DNA from: Ruegeria intermedia | Lineage (GTDB): Bacteria; Pseudomonadota; Alphaproteobacteria; Rhodobacterales; Rhodobacteraceae | Assembly: GCF_900129345.1 (NCBI RefSeq) | Contig: NZ_FQVK01000002.1 | Span: 186,001 to 250,000 of the forward strand | Direction: 5' to 3' | Length of the DNA stretch: 64,000 bases | Part shown: in pieces, positions 8,881 to 17,625 of the stretch | Layout: every line of letters starts with the position of its first letter | Position numbering within the stretch: the stretch's first letter is position 1 | Translations under genes and position numbers: made by a program | Notes under the pieces: generated by a model | The model's input: only the letters and a program-made list of their open reading frames with translations | What the model was told of the DNA's origin: nothing | Databases searched by the model: none

Positions 8881-9663
8881 ATGGCCGCCCTCCATTCGAT
8901 TTCAATTCATTTCCAGAACGCATTCCTGCGACTGACGTTTTTCCTGATCTGCGCCGCCGCCCTGTTTGCCGTGTCCGCCACCCTGCTGGCCGCCGTGAAT
9001 GTCTGGCCCTGGCTGACGATGCAGGCTGGTTTGGGCGGGCGGGACATCCCGAACGCCGGCACCTACATCCAGATCGGCCTGACCGCTCTGGTTCTGATGC
9101 TCGCCTTCTATCTGCCTTCCAGCGCGCGCATGATGGCGTTGGAAAACGCGCATCGGACGTTCTCGCTGCAGATGCAGGACGTAATCGACGCCTACCAGAT
9201 CGCCCATGCGGCCGACCGTAGCGGCGTGTTCGCGCTGGCCTCGGAATTCGACGCGGTCAAAGAGCGCATGGCGTTCCTCCGCGACCATCCCGACCTGCAA
9301 TCGCTGGAACCCGAGATCCTCGAACTGGCCGCACAGATGAGCCAGGTCAGCCACGAACTGGCCGAGACCTATGGCGCGGCCAAGGTCGCCCGGGCGCGGG
9401 CGTTCCTGCAACAGCGGCAGGAAGAGGTCGCGCTGTTCCAGCAGCGGATCGAAGAGGCCCAGACCATACAGCATGAATTGCGGCAGTGGACCCGCGACAT
9501 CGAGATCGAGGAATCCATCGCCAAGGCGCAACTGGCCCGCCTTCGCGAGGAATTGTTCGAGCTTTTGCCCGAGTTGTCCGCCCAGTTGCAGACCCCGCCG
9601 GACGACAGCGACCCGGCCGCGTCGAGCGTCATCGCCATGCCCCCGCCCCGCGCTACCGATTAG
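8881..9663 (+). CDS. Conserved membrane protein with long coiled coil
   Basis: The 260-residue product has two hydrophobic helices (about residues 16-38 and 57-79) followed by a largely helical, Glu/Gln/Arg-rich region (about 85-240) that looks like a long cytoplasmic coiled coil, and a Pro-rich tail. ATG 8881 is chosen over an upstream in-frame ATG at 8824 because AAAAGGAG lies about ten bases ahead of it. I know of no catalytic motif here. Proteins of this layout next to radA are sometimes labelled DNA repair proteins, but the sequence gives no support for that. It sits alone between the pqiA-like gene and radA. Confidence 0.75.
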   Translation: MAALHSISIHFQNAFLRLTFFLICAAALFAVSATLLAAVNVWPWLTMQAGLGGRDIPNAGTYIQIGLTALVLMLAFYLPSSARMMALENAHRTFSLQMQDVIDAYQIAHAADRSGVFALASEFDAVKERMAFLRDHPDLQSLEPEILELAAQMSQVSHELAETYGAAKVARARAFLQQRQEEVALFQQRIEEAQTIQHELRQWTRDIEIEESIAKAQLARLREELFELLPELSAQLQTPPDDSDPAASSVIAMPPPRATD

Positions 9664-9795
9664 GCACTGGTCGACGGGTGCGCCAGCACCCGCCGCGAAG
9701 GATGGCCCCTCCGGGCCTGACGCCGCGGCCCGCCTGCCGGAACAGCGCCACGCAAGGGCTTGAAGAACCGCCCATCCTCGGGCACCAAATGCGGC

Positions 9796-11160
9796 ATGGC
9801 AAAATCAACCTCTTTCTCATGCTCGGCCTGTGGCGCGGCGCATTCCCGGTGGTCCGGGCGGTGCGATTCCTGCGGCGAGTGGAACACGATCGTGCAGGAC
9901 ACCCCGCTGTCAGCCGGACCAGCCAAGAAATCGCTGGGCGGCAAACGCGGGCAGACCGTCACCCTGACGGACCTCTCCACCGAGGAGGCCCCGCCCCCCC
10001 GCACAGTCTGCGGTGTCGAGGAACTGGACCGTGTCCTGGGCGGCGGGCTGGTCCCGGCCTCGGCCCTGCTGGTGGGCGGAGATCCGGGCATCGGCAAATC
10101 CACCCTGCTGCTGCAGGCCGCCGCGCGGTTTGCCCGGTCGGGGCTGAAAACCATCTATGTCTCGGGCGAAGAAGCCAGCGCGCAGGTCCGCATGCGCGCG
10201 CGCCGTCTGGGGCTCGAGGACGCACCGGTGCAGCTGGCCGCCGAGACCAACCTGCGCAACATCCTGACCACGCTCGAGGCCGAAAAACCTGGCCTTGCCA
10301 TCATCGACTCGATCCAGACCATGTGGGCGGACAATGTCGACAGCGCGCCAGGATCGGTCAGCCAGGTCCGCGCCGCCGCGCATGAGTTGACCAGCTTTGC
10401 CAAGCGCCATGGCGTGTCCATCATCATGGTCGGCCACGTCACCAAGGAAGGCCAGATCGCCGGCCCCCGCGTGGTCGAACACATGGTCGATACCGTCCTC
10501 TATTTCGAGGGCGAGCGCGGCCACCAGTTCCGCATCCTGCGCGCGGTCAAGAACCGCTTTGGCCCCGCCGACGAGATCGGCGTGTTCGAGATGACGGGCA
10601 AAGGTCTGGCACAGGTCACCAACCCCTCGGCCCTGTTCCTGTCGGAACGCGGCACGCCCAGCCCCGGCTCGGCCGTTTTCGCGGGCATCGAGGGCACGCG
10701 GCCGGTTCTGGTCGAACTGCAGGCGCTGGTCGCCCCCTCGCCCCATTCACAGCCCCGCCGCACGGTCGTCGGATGGGACGGCGGACGGCTGGCGATGATC
10801 CTCGCCGTGCTCGAAGCGCGCTGCGGCATCCCCTTTGCGGGGCTCGACGTCTATCTGAACGTGGCCGGGGGCCTGAAGATCAGCGAGCCTGCGGCCGACC
10901 TCGCCGTGGCCGCCGCCCTGCTGAGCGCGCGCGAGGACGCCGCTCTGCCCGCCGACACCGTGGTTTTCGGAGAAATCTCGCTGTCCGGGGCACTTAGACC
11001 GGCCCCGCAGACCGAAAACAGGTTGAAAGAAGCGCAAAAACTTGGTTTCACATCGGCAATTGCTCCGGCAGGCGGGAAAACCGGCACTGTGGCAGGTCTG
11101 ACACTCACCCGACCCTCTGATCTGGCCGGGTTTGTTGGCGAAACCTTCGGAGCAGGTTAA
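9796..11160 (+). CDS. radA: DNA repair protein RadA
   Basis: The 454-residue RecA-like protein processes recombination intermediates by helping branch migration. It opens with a C4 zinc finger (Cys 9, 12, 23 and 26), then Walker A GGDPGIGKST, the RadA-specific KNRFGPADEIGVFEM motif, and a C-terminal Lon-like domain. ATG 9796 is preferred because it puts the zinc finger at the usual distance from the N-terminus; a TTG twelve codons upstream is also open. It is followed 42 bases later by cvpA on the same strand. Confidence 0.96.
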   Translation: MAKSTSFSCSACGAAHSRWSGRCDSCGEWNTIVQDTPLSAGPAKKSLGGKRGQTVTLTDLSTEEAPPPRTVCGVEELDRVLGGGLVPASALLVGGDPGIGKSTLLLQAAARFARSGLKTIYVSGEEASAQVRMRARRLGLEDAPVQLAAETNLRNILTTLEAEKPGLAIIDSIQTMWADNVDSAPGSVSQVRAAAHELTSFAKRHGVSIIMVGHVTKEGQIAGPRVVEHMVDTVLYFEGERGHQFRILRAVKNRFGPADEIGVFEMTGKGLAQVTNPSALFLSERGTPSPGSAVFAGIEGTRPVLVELQALVAPSPHSQPRRTVVGWDGGRLAMILAVLEARCGIPFAGLDVYLNVAGGLKISEPAADLAVAAALLSAREDAALPADTVVFGEISLSGALRPAPQTENRLKEAQKLGFTSAIAPAGGKTGTVAGLTLTRPSDLAGFVGETFGAG

Positions 11161-11202
11161 GGTCGCGCCCCGAGGGGTAGAAGAAAAGAACAGGCGAGGG
11201 CC

Positions 11203-11772
11203 ATGGAAGGTTTTACAATCATTGACGGGGTCGTTGCCCTGATCGTCGTGCTGTCGGGCATCCTGGCCTATTCACGCGGCTTCATGCGCGAGGTCATGGC
11301 CATCGCCGGATGGGTTGCCGCCGCAGTTCTGGCCTTCATCTTCGCGCCTCAAGCGGTACCGCTGGTCAAGGAAATCCCGGTGGTCGGGGATTTCCTGCGC
11401 GACAGCTGCGAATTGTCTGTCATCACCGGGTTCGCCGCCGTGTTCGCCGTGGCCCTGATCGTGGTCAGTATCTTCACCCCGCTGTTTTCCTCGCTGGTGC
11501 AGCGGTCGGCGCTGGGAGGTCTGGATCAGGCGCTGGGCTTCTTCTTCGGCATCGCGCGCGGCATCCTTCTGGTGGCCATCGCCTTCTTTGTCTACGACAC
11601 CGTCATGACCGGGCAGTCCTACACGATCGTCGATGAAAGCCGCTCGGCCAAGGTGTTCGAACAGTTCAGCGACAAGATCCAAGAGCAGAACCCCGAGGCC
11701 GCCCTGGGCTGGGTCACCGCGCAATACGAGCAACTGGTGGCAACCTGCACCGCGGGTTCACAGGGTCAATAA
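11203..11772 (+). CDS. cvpA: CvpA family membrane protein
   Basis: This 189-residue inner-membrane protein belongs to the CvpA family, named for colicin V production in E. coli. The opening IIDGVVALIVVLSGILAYSRGFMREVM is broken here into its key pieces: an acidic start, a first helix, and the conserved SRGF-RE motif. Three further hydrophobic segments follow. As in E. coli it lies upstream of purF, although here a terminator and a small minus-strand gene come between, so co-transcription with purF is unlikely. Confidence 0.9.
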   Translation: MEGFTIIDGVVALIVVLSGILAYSRGFMREVMAIAGWVAAAVLAFIFAPQAVPLVKEIPVVGDFLRDSCELSVITGFAAVFAVALIVVSIFTPLFSSLVQRSALGGLDQALGFFFGIARGILLVAIAFFVYDTVMTGQSYTIVDESRSAKVFEQFSDKIQEQNPEAALGWVTAQYEQLVATCTAGSQGQ

Positions 11773-11795
11773 CGGCGACCCGGAATTGCCGACCA

Positions 11796-11826
11796 AGCCC
11801 GGCCGCGGCCGGGCTTTTTCTTTTTC
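11796..11826 (+). terminator. Rho-independent terminator after cvpA
   Basis: A G+C-rich 9-bp stem (11796-11804 with 11807-11815) is followed by TTTTTCTTTTT. It begins 24 bases after the cvpA stop and ends just before the convergent small zinc-protein gene. Confidence 0.88.
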
Positions 11827-11829
11827 CGG

Positions 11830-12051
11830 TCAGACGAACCCTTCGCCACCGCAAATCGAACAGCGCGATGTCTTCAGGCCGAAACAGCCATCGCAGCGGG
11901 CGAATTGCGGACGGCCAAGATGATCGCGGCCTTTCAGAACCTCACCTTTGCCCATGCAGATCTGGCAGGGCGCGCGTCCCATTCCGCGGCACCGATGACA
12001 CCTGCGCTTGACGCGTTCTTCCTTCTTGGGTCCGGGTCGACCTTGCCACAT
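11830..12051 (-). CDS. Small CxxCxGxG zinc-binding (DnaJ-type) protein
   Basis: A 73-residue protein made almost entirely of four CxxC repeats: CHRCRGMG, CQICMGKG, CDGCFGLK and CSICGGEG. This is the cysteine-rich zinc domain of DnaJ without the J domain, substrate-binding domains or other parts. ATG 12051 is fixed by GGAGG four bases ahead of it on the minus strand; the frame is open further upstream, but the extra 43 residues look non-coding. The zinc-domain fold suggests protein or RNA binding, but no function can be given. It is convergent with cvpA and divergent from purF. Confidence 0.8.
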   Translation of the reverse strand: MWQGRPGPKKEERVKRRCHRCRGMGRAPCQICMGKGEVLKGRDHLGRPQFARCDGCFGLKTSRCSICGGEGFV

Positions 12052-12170
12052 GCCACCTCCATCTCGGCTTGGGACCGCAGGTCCGTACTCCTCGGAACAC
12101 CTGCGGTGGCGATATTTTTGCCCATTATTGAACCCCAAATCCGCGCTGCGGCAAAACGATTTGTGATCCT

Positions 12171-12199
12171 TTGATGACATGCGCGGGTTTAGACATTAT
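12171..12199 (+). promoter_or_regulatory. purF: Possible purF promoter
   Basis: TTGATG (12171-12176) and CATTAT (12194-12199) are 17 bases apart, 38 bases before the purF start. It is the best sigma-70-like pair in this gap, judged by eye. Confidence 0.3.
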
Positions 12200-12237
12200 G
12201 TGAGGGCCAACCCGCCACGGAATCGGAGCTGCCCGTC

Positions 12238-13713
12238 TTGCCAAGCCCGCAGATGCCCCCCGCCCACCCGTTCGATGACGACAAACTCCGCGAAGAATGC
12301 GGGATCTTCGGTGTCGTCGGCGTCCAGGATGCCGCAAGTTTCATCGCTTTGGGGCTGCACGCCCTGCAGCATCGCGGGCAAGAGGCCGGAGGGATCGTCA
12401 CCCACGACCCCCAGCTTGGCTTCAACTCGGCCCGCCGGTTCGGCTATGTGCGCGACAATTTCACCTCGTCCGACATCATCGAAAGCCTGCCCGGACCGAT
12501 CGGCATCGGTCATGTGCGCTATTCTACGGCCGGATCCAAGGGCCAGACCGCCATCCGCGACGTTCAACCGTTTTTCGGCGAGTTCGCCATGGGCGGCGCC
12601 GCGATTGCGCATAACGGCAACATCACCAACGCCAACGCCCTGCGGCGCGAGTTGATCGAGCGCGGCTCGATCTTCCAGAGCTCGTCCGACAGCGAATGCA
12701 TCATCCATCTGATGGCGCGCTCGCTTCAGCGCAACATCCCCGAACGGATGGAGGACGCGCTGCGCCGGGTCGAGGGCGCCTTCTCGGTGGTCGCCATGAC
12801 GCGCACCAAGCTGATCGGCGTGCGCGACCCGCTGGGCGTGCGCCCGCTGGTATTGGGCAAGATCGGCGATGGTTGGTGTCTTGCTTCGGAAACCTGCGCG
12901 CTGGACATCATCGGCGCCGAATTCCTGCGCGAGATCGAACCCGGCGAGATGGTGGTGATCAATGCCGACACCGGGGTCGAAAGCCATTTCCCGTTCCGCC
13001 CGCAGCCCAGCAAATTCTGTATCTTCGAGCATGTCTATTTCTCACGCCCCGACTCGATTCTGGGAGGGCGCTCGGTCTATGAAACGCGCGAGGCCATCGG
13101 GCGCGAACTGGCCAAGGAAAGCCCGGTCGAGGCGGATCTGGTCTGCCCCGTGCCAGACAGCGGCACGCCCGCGGCCATCGGATACTCGCTGGAATCGGGC
13201 ATTCCCTACGCGATGGGGATCATCCGCAACCAGTACATGGGCCGCACCTTCATCGAGCCCACCGAGCAGATCCGCAACATGGGCGTGCGGCTCAAGCTGA
13301 ACGTGAACCGCGCCCTGATCGAGGGCAAGCGGGTGATCCTGGTGGACGACTCGGTGGTGCGCGGCACGACCAGCCGCAAGATCAAGGAAATGATCCTGGA
13401 TGCCGGCGCGAAAGAGGTGCATTTCCGCATCGCCTCGCCGCCCACGGCCTGGCCCTGTTTCTACGGCGTGGACACGCCGCAGCGCGAAAAGCTGCTGGCC
13501 GCCACCATGACCGAGGACGAGATGACCAAGCATCTGGCGGTCGACAGCCTTCGGTTCATCTCGCTGGACGGGCTGTACCGGGCCGTGGGCGAATCGCAGG
13601 GCCGCAACAAGGACTGCCCGCAGTATTGCGATGCGTGCTTCTCGGGTGAATATCCGGTCACTCCGGCGGACATGGTTGAACAAGGGTTCAAGATGCAACC
13701 GGCGGCCGAATAA
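12238..13713 (+). CDS. purF: Amidophosphoribosyltransferase
   Basis: PurF makes 5-phosphoribosylamine from PRPP and glutamine, the first step of purine synthesis. The N-terminal glutamine amidotransferase nucleophile is the Cys of EECGIFGVVG, exposed after removal of a propeptide of about 20 residues. The PRPP loop is VILVDDSVVRGTT in the C-terminal half. Length is 491 residues from TTG 12238, which has GGAG about nine bases ahead; an ATG at 12253 would give 486 residues but lacks a clear ribosome site. Either start leaves a propeptide of the Bacillus type. An intrinsic terminator follows. Confidence 0.95.
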   Translation: MPSPQMPPAHPFDDDKLREECGIFGVVGVQDAASFIALGLHALQHRGQEAGGIVTHDPQLGFNSARRFGYVRDNFTSSDIIESLPGPIGIGHVRYSTAGSKGQTAIRDVQPFFGEFAMGGAAIAHNGNITNANALRRELIERGSIFQSSSDSECIIHLMARSLQRNIPERMEDALRRVEGAFSVVAMTRTKLIGVRDPLGVRPLVLGKIGDGWCLASETCALDIIGAEFLREIEPGEMVVINADTGVESHFPFRPQPSKFCIFEHVYFSRPDSILGGRSVYETREAIGRELAKESPVEADLVCPVPDSGTPAAIGYSLESGIPYAMGIIRNQYMGRTFIEPTEQIRNMGVRLKLNVNRALIEGKRVILVDDSVVRGTTSRKIKEMILDAGAKEVHFRIASPPTAWPCFYGVDTPQREKLLAATMTEDEMTKHLAVDSLRFISLDGLYRAVGESQGRNKDCPQYCDACFSGEYPVTPADMVEQGFKMQPAAE

Positions 13714-13737
13714 GGCCGGGAATCAGGGACTTGTTTC

Positions 13738-13759
13738 AGGGGCCGCAAGGCCCCTTTTT
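13738..13759 (+). terminator. Rho-independent terminator after purF
   Basis: A 7-bp stem (13738-13744 with 13749-13755) closes a GCAA tetraloop and runs into five T residues, 25 bases after the purF stop. Confidence 0.88.
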
Positions 13760-13896
13760 CATGGGCGCACGCGGCATGGCAAAACATGGCCGAGGGTCTC
13801 TGCACCGGCTTTTCCTTCCCCTTTGGCTCTGCTAGCCAGCCGGCTGCTCACTCACGCAATCACTCGGAGGCCGGGTCACCAATCCGGCCAGTTCAC

Positions 13897-14145
13897 ATGG
13901 CAAATCCCAGAGTCGAAAGCGCGGCCACCCAAAAGGGCGCGCTCAGCAAGAATGGCACGACCGTCCTGGGCGTCTTCGGTCCCGCCAATGACATGCGCGC
14001 GCTGATGCGCTCATCGTCTGGACGGGTGAAAGAGGTCAAGACAGGCAGCCGCTTTGGTTCGGGCACGATCGTAGCCATCGACAAAGATGGCATCATGCTG
14101 CGACAAAGCGGCCGGACCCAGCGCATCGCCATCCCCGGAAGCTGA
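13897..14145 (+). CDS. Stand-alone PilP/GspC-like domain protein
   Basis: An 82-residue protein. Residues 20-80 run LGVFGPANDMRALMRSSSG, KEVKTGSRFGSGTIVAID and IMLRQSGRTQRIAIP, the pattern of the small beta domain at the end of GspC/PilP proteins (secretion or type IV pilus assembly; G-V ... A-L-V-R ... G-x-x-x-x-V-x-x-G-x-x-x-x-G-x-V-x-x-I). Here it has no membrane helix, signal peptide or other domain, and no pilus or type II secretion gene is near. ATG 13897 begins just before the conserved part; the frame is open upstream but no ribosome site decides the start. It is probably soluble and cytoplasmic. A gene for an SDR follows 42 bases later. Confidence 0.62.
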   Translation: MANPRVESAATQKGALSKNGTTVLGVFGPANDMRALMRSSSGRVKEVKTGSRFGSGTIVAIDKDGIMLRQSGRTQRIAIPGS

Positions 14146-14187
14146 TCCGGGCTTGACGGGCTGCGCGCTTGGGTTCAAACCCCGCGC

Positions 14188-14835
14188 ATGACCGATCAGA
14201 CCAAAATCGCACTTGTCACCGGCGCGTCGCGCGGCCTTGGTGCCGCTCTGGCCGAGGCGCTGGCGCCCGAGTATCACATCGTCGCCGTTGCCCGCACCAC
14301 CGGCGGGCTGGAAGACCTGGATGACCGCATCAAGGCCAAAGGGGGCGCGGCCACCCTGGCGCCGATGGATATCGCCGACCCCAACGCCATGGCCACGCTG
14401 TGCCGGGGCATCCATGACCGCTGGGGCAAGCTGGACCTGTGGCTGCATACGGCCATTCACACCGCACCGCTGACGCCCGCAAATTTCATCGACCCCAAGG
14501 ATTGGCAAAAGTCCGTGGACGTGAACGCCTCGGCAACTTCGGTGCTGATCCCCTATGTCGCGCCCTTGTTGGGTGAGGCTGGACAGGCTGTGTTCTTTGA
14601 TGACCCCCGCGCGGGCGAGAAGTTCTGCGCCACCTATGGTGCAACCAAGGCCGCGCAGATCGCCATGGCACGCAGCTGGGCCGCCGAAACCGTGCGCACC
14701 GGGCCTAAGGTTCATGTGTTGCAGCCCCAGCCGATGGCCACAGCCCTGCGCGCGCGTTTCTTCCCCGGTGAGGACCGGTCGAAGCTGGCCAGCCCCTCGG
14801 ACGAGGCCGCGCGCCTGCTGTCCATGCTGGGCTGA
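14188..14835 (+). CDS. Short-chain dehydrogenase/reductase (SDR) family protein
   Basis: The 215-residue protein has the nucleotide-binding motif TGASRGLG at residues 11-18 and the catalytic YGATK (Y-x-x-x-K) near residue 151. The usual N-A-G motif after beta-strand 4 is replaced by HTA (LWLHTAIHTAP), and the serine region before the tyrosine is AVFFDDP, so the active site departs from the classical type. Substrate unknown. It follows the PilP-like gene on the same strand and is convergent with the DUF815 gene. Confidence 0.8.
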   Translation: MTDQTKIALVTGASRGLGAALAEALAPEYHIVAVARTTGGLEDLDDRIKAKGGAATLAPMDIADPNAMATLCRGIHDRWGKLDLWLHTAIHTAPLTPANFIDPKDWQKSVDVNASATSVLIPYVAPLLGEAGQAVFFDDPRAGEKFCATYGATKAAQIAMARSWAAETVRTGPKVHVLQPQPMATALRARFFPGEDRSKLASPSDEAARLLSMLG

Positions 14836-14892
14836 GACCTTTCGGTCAGAAAGACGGGAAAGATTTTGCGGCGCCCCAAGCGGGCGCCGTTT

Positions 14893-15735
14893 TCATTCGA
14901 TGTGAACGCCCTTCCGGCCCGCCAGATCGACAAAGAACTGCCACGCCACCCGGCCCGAACGCGCGCCGCGCGTGGCCTGCCATTCGATCGCCTCGGCCCG
15001 CAGAACGTCGGCATCGACGCTGACGCCATAAGCCGCGCAATACCGGTCGATCATCGCAAGGTATTCGTCCTGATCGCAGGGGTGGAACCCCAGCCACAAC
15101 CCGAACCGGTCGGACAGCGAAACCTTTTCCTCGACCGCCTCGGACGGGTTGATCGCGCTCGAACGCTCGTTCTCGATCATGTCGCGCGGCATCAGGTGGC
15201 GGCGGTTCGACGTGGCATAGAACACCACGTTTTCGGGCCGGCCTTCGATCCCGCCGTCCAGCACGGCCTTCAGCGACTTGTAGTGCTGGTCGTCATGGCT
15301 GAACGACAGGTCATCGCAGAACAGGATGAACCGGTAAGGTGCGGCGCGCAGGTGGTTCAGCAACCGCGCGACCGAACCCATGTCCTCGCGCTGCAGCTCG
15401 ACCAGCTTCAGGTCGGGAAACTCGGGCTGAAGGGTGCCGTGCACCGCCTTGACCAGGCTGGACTTGCCCATGCCGCGGGCCCCCCACAGCAGCGCGTTGT
15501 TGGCCTTGTACCCGGCGGCGAAGCGGCGCGTGTTGTCCAGCAGCGTATCGCGCGACCGGTTGATGCCCACCAGAAGATCCAGATCGACGCGGTTGACATG
15601 GTGCACCGGCTCAAGCCGGTCGGGCGCGACATGCCAGACAAAGGCGGGGGCGGCCGAGAAATCGGGCGCGGCCAGCGGCGCCGGGGCCATGCGCTCCAAG
15701 GCGTCGGCGATGCGGTTCAGGGCTTGGTCGTCCAT
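14893..15735 (-). CDS. DUF815 family P-loop ATPase
   Basis: A 280-residue AAA-type protein of the DUF815 family. Walker A is GARGMGKSS at residues 85-93, Walker B FILFCDDLSF, and the sensor-like FYATSNRRHLMPR follows. The family is widespread in proteobacteria but I know no established function. It lies downstream of tatC on the same strand but behind an apparent terminator, so it probably has its own promoter in the 15736-15798 gap. Confidence 0.85.
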   Translation of the reverse strand: MDDQALNRIADALERMAPAPLAAPDFSAAPAFVWHVAPDRLEPVHHVNRVDLDLLVGINRSRDTLLDNTRRFAAGYKANNALLWGARGMGKSSLVKAVHGTLQPEFPDLKLVELQREDMGSVARLLNHLRAAPYRFILFCDDLSFSHDDQHYKSLKAVLDGGIEGRPENVVFYATSNRRHLMPRDMIENERSSAINPSEAVEEKVSLSDRFGLWLGFHPCDQDEYLAMIDRYCAAYGVSVDADVLRAEAIEWQATRGARSGRVAWQFFVDLAGRKGVHIE

Positions 15736-15798
15736 GGGTCCTCCGAAGTCTTGCGGCCGATTTCAACCACGTTCACGGGCCGCCAACAAGACCCGGAT

Positions 15799-15831
15799 GA
15801 AGAAAGGGCGCACCCGCCAAGGCACGCCCTT
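15799..15831 (-). terminator. Probable terminator after tatABC
   Basis: On the minus strand a 7-bp stem (15804-15810 with 15825-15831) with a 14-base loop is followed by TTCTTC. It lies 20 bases past the tatC stop. The large loop and mixed T-tract make it moderately convincing. Confidence 0.55.
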
Positions 15832-15850
15832 CCCCATTTACTGCTCGGGT

Positions 15851-16729
15851 TTATTTGCCGTCTTCTGCGTCAAACTCATCCATCATCGCATCATCGGCGG
15901 CTTCTTCATCGTCATAGTAGCCTTCGGCCCGCAGCTGTTCTTCACGCTTCCGCTCGACCCGGGCCACCAGGAAAATCGAAATCTCGTACAGGCCATAGAC
16001 CACGACGAACAGGATGATCTGGGTGATCACGTCCGGCGGGGTCACGATGGCGGCCAGAACCAGAATGCCCACCACGGCATATTTGCGCACCGCGCCCAAA
16101 CCTTCGGCGCTGACCAGCCCGGCCTTGCCCATCAGGGTCAACAGAACCGGCAGCTGGAAACACAGACCAAAGGCCACGATGAACTTGATCGTCAGGTTCA
16201 GATATTCCTGCGCCGAGCCCTGGAAAACCACGCTCAGCGGCGCAGCTCCTTCGGCCACGGCCTCGCCCTCGGCCCCGAATTGCTGGAACCCAAGGAAGAA
16301 GTCATAGGCCAGCGGCGTGACCACGTAGAAGGCGAAGCTGGCGCCCAGCAGGAACATGAAAGGTGAGGCCACGAGGAACGGCAGAAAGGCGTTCTTTTCC
16401 GATTTGTAGAGCCCCGGCGCAACGAACCGCCACATCTGCAACCCGATATACGGAAAGGCCAGAATGAACCCGCCCAAGAGCGAGACCTTGATCGCCACGA
16501 AGAAGCCCTCCTGCGGCGAGATGAAGATCAGGTCACAGTCCTGTCCGCGCTGGGACAGAACATCGCACAGGGGCTGGGTCAGAAAGTTGAAGATCGGCGT
16601 CGCCACCGAAAAGCAGATGATCATGCCGATCAGAAAGGCCACGACGCTGTGGATCAGACGCGTGCGCAGCTCGGCCAGATGCTCGATCAGGGGGGCCGAG
16701 GTATCCTCGATCTCGTCGGTCTTGCTCAT
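15851..16729 (-). CDS. tatC: Sec-independent protein translocase TatC
   Basis: The 292-residue membrane core of the twin-arginine translocase, which binds the signal peptides of folded export substrates. It starts [18 protein letters not shown], holds [20 protein letters not shown] with the conserved glutamate region, and has six hydrophobic helices. The C-terminal tail is long and acidic ([18 protein letters not shown]). The start ATG overlaps the tatB stop by four bases. Confidence 0.95.
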   Translation of the reverse strand: MSKTDEIEDTSAPLIEHLAELRTRLIHSVVAFLIGMIICFSVATPIFNFLTQPLCDVLSQRGQDCDLIFISPQEGFFVAIKVSLLGGFILAFPYIGLQMWRFVAPGLYKSEKNAFLPFLVASPFMFLLGASFAFYVVTPLAYDFFLGFQQFGAEGEAVAEGAAPLSVVFQGSAQEYLNLTIKFIVAFGLCFQLPVLLTLMGKAGLVSAEGLGAVRKYAVVGILVLAAIVTPPDVITQIILFVVVYGLYEISIFLVARVERKREEQLRAEGYYDDEEAADDAMMDEFDAEDGK

Positions 16730-17184
16730 GTCTTGCCTTCGGTTTTCAGCGCGGCTTCGGCCTCTTCGGCCTTGGCCAGGGCCTCGGCGGCTTCCTTCGC
16801 CTTGCGCTCGGCGGCGGCGCGGGCGGTGGCGGCCTGGATCTTCTTGGCCTGCTCGGCGCGCTCAGCGGCCAGTTTGCCGGTTTCGCTGTCGGGGTCGAAC
16901 TTGGTCGGGTCCATGCTCTTGGCCATGTCCTGGGCCGCCTGCTTGACGCCGTCCATCGCACTGCCCACCGGGTTGGTGGCCGCGTCCAGACCTTTCTTGA
17001 TGTCGTTCACGCCCGCCTGGTCGGCCGCCTCGTTCATGGCGCTGGAAAACTCGCGCGCCATGCCACGGGCCTTGCCGATGAACCGCCCGACATTGCGGAA
17101 CAGCACCGGCAGGTCCTTGGGCCCCACGACGATCAGGGCAACGATGCCGATGACCAGCAGCTCGGTCCAGCCCAGGTCAAACAT
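16726..17184 (-). CDS. tatB: Sec-independent protein translocase TatB
   Basis: A 152-residue protein with one N-terminal helix ([26 protein letters not shown] region; Glu8 and the Gly-Pro hinge are present), an amphipathic helix, and a long Ala/Lys/Glu-rich tail. It receives Tat signal peptides together with TatC. The FDLGW start separates it from TatA. It lies six bases after the tatA stop and overlaps tatC. Confidence 0.93.
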   Translation of the reverse strand: MFDLGWTELLVIGIVALIVVGPKDLPVLFRNVGRFIGKARGMAREFSSAMNEAADQAGVNDIKKGLDAATNPVGSAMDGVKQAAQDMAKSMDPTKFDPDSETGKLAAERAEQAKKIQAATARAAAERKAKEAAEALAKAEEAEAALKTEGKT

Positions 17185-17190
17185 GGGCGA

Positions 17191-17406
17191 TCAGACCTTG
17201 TCCTTGTCGGTCTCGGGCGTGACATCCTTGGCCAGCTCGGACGCGTCCTGTTCGATCTCTTCGCTGCCTTCCTTGACGCCCTTCTTGAATGCGGTGATGC
17301 CCTTGCCCACTTCACCCATCAACGAGCTGATCTTGCCGCGGCCGAACAGCACCAGCACCACGACGGCGATCAGCAGCAGGCCGGGAAGGCCGATATTGTT
17401 GAGCAT
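17191..17406 (-). CDS. tatA: Sec-independent protein translocase TatA
   Basis: The 71-residue pore-forming subunit of the Tat system. After [19 protein letters not shown] comes the hinge [10 protein letters not shown] and an amphipathic helix, then an acidic tail. ATG 17406 is set by GAAGGAGAAGAGAC just upstream on the minus strand. The frame is open for 48 codons before it but that stretch is basic, unlike TatA. First gene of the tatABC operon. Confidence 0.94.
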   Translation of the reverse strand: MLNNIGLPGLLLIAVVVLVLFGRGKISSLMGEVGKGITAFKKGVKEGSEEIEQDASELAKDVTPETDKDKV

Positions 17407-17554
17407 GTCTCTTCTCCTTCTACGTCGGCGCGCCGCGCCGGGAATGTGATCTGGAAGCCTGTCTACGCCCACCGGACCGCCGAAAAAAGTGACGCAAGTC
17501 AAATCCGCGTTCAAATCCGGGCCGCTCGGGCGCTTTTTGCGGGCTGGCAATTTC

Positions 17555-17578
17555 CAACTGACAGGTTTATGTCAGTTG
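17555..17578. promoter_or_regulatory. Perfect 9-bp palindrome, probable operator of the YafY-type regulator
   Basis: CAACTGACA (17555-17563) and TGTCAGTTG (17570-17578) are perfect inverted arms around a six-base GGTTTA spacer. It lies 48 bases before the small monooxygenase-like gene whose downstream neighbour is a WYL-domain HTH regulator, the usual position of an autoregulated operator. No T-tract follows, so it is not a terminator. Confidence 0.6.
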
Positions 17579-17625
17579 TAGGCGACTAGGAACAGGGCAT
17601 CGAAACCTGGTCAACGGAGACTCAC

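Noticed and set aside
12108..12130. Possible third copy of the CTTCATCTGGCC-AAATATCCC repeat on the minus strand
   Set aside because: Only the AAAAATATC core and a few flanking bases agree, and it is not next to a stop codon.
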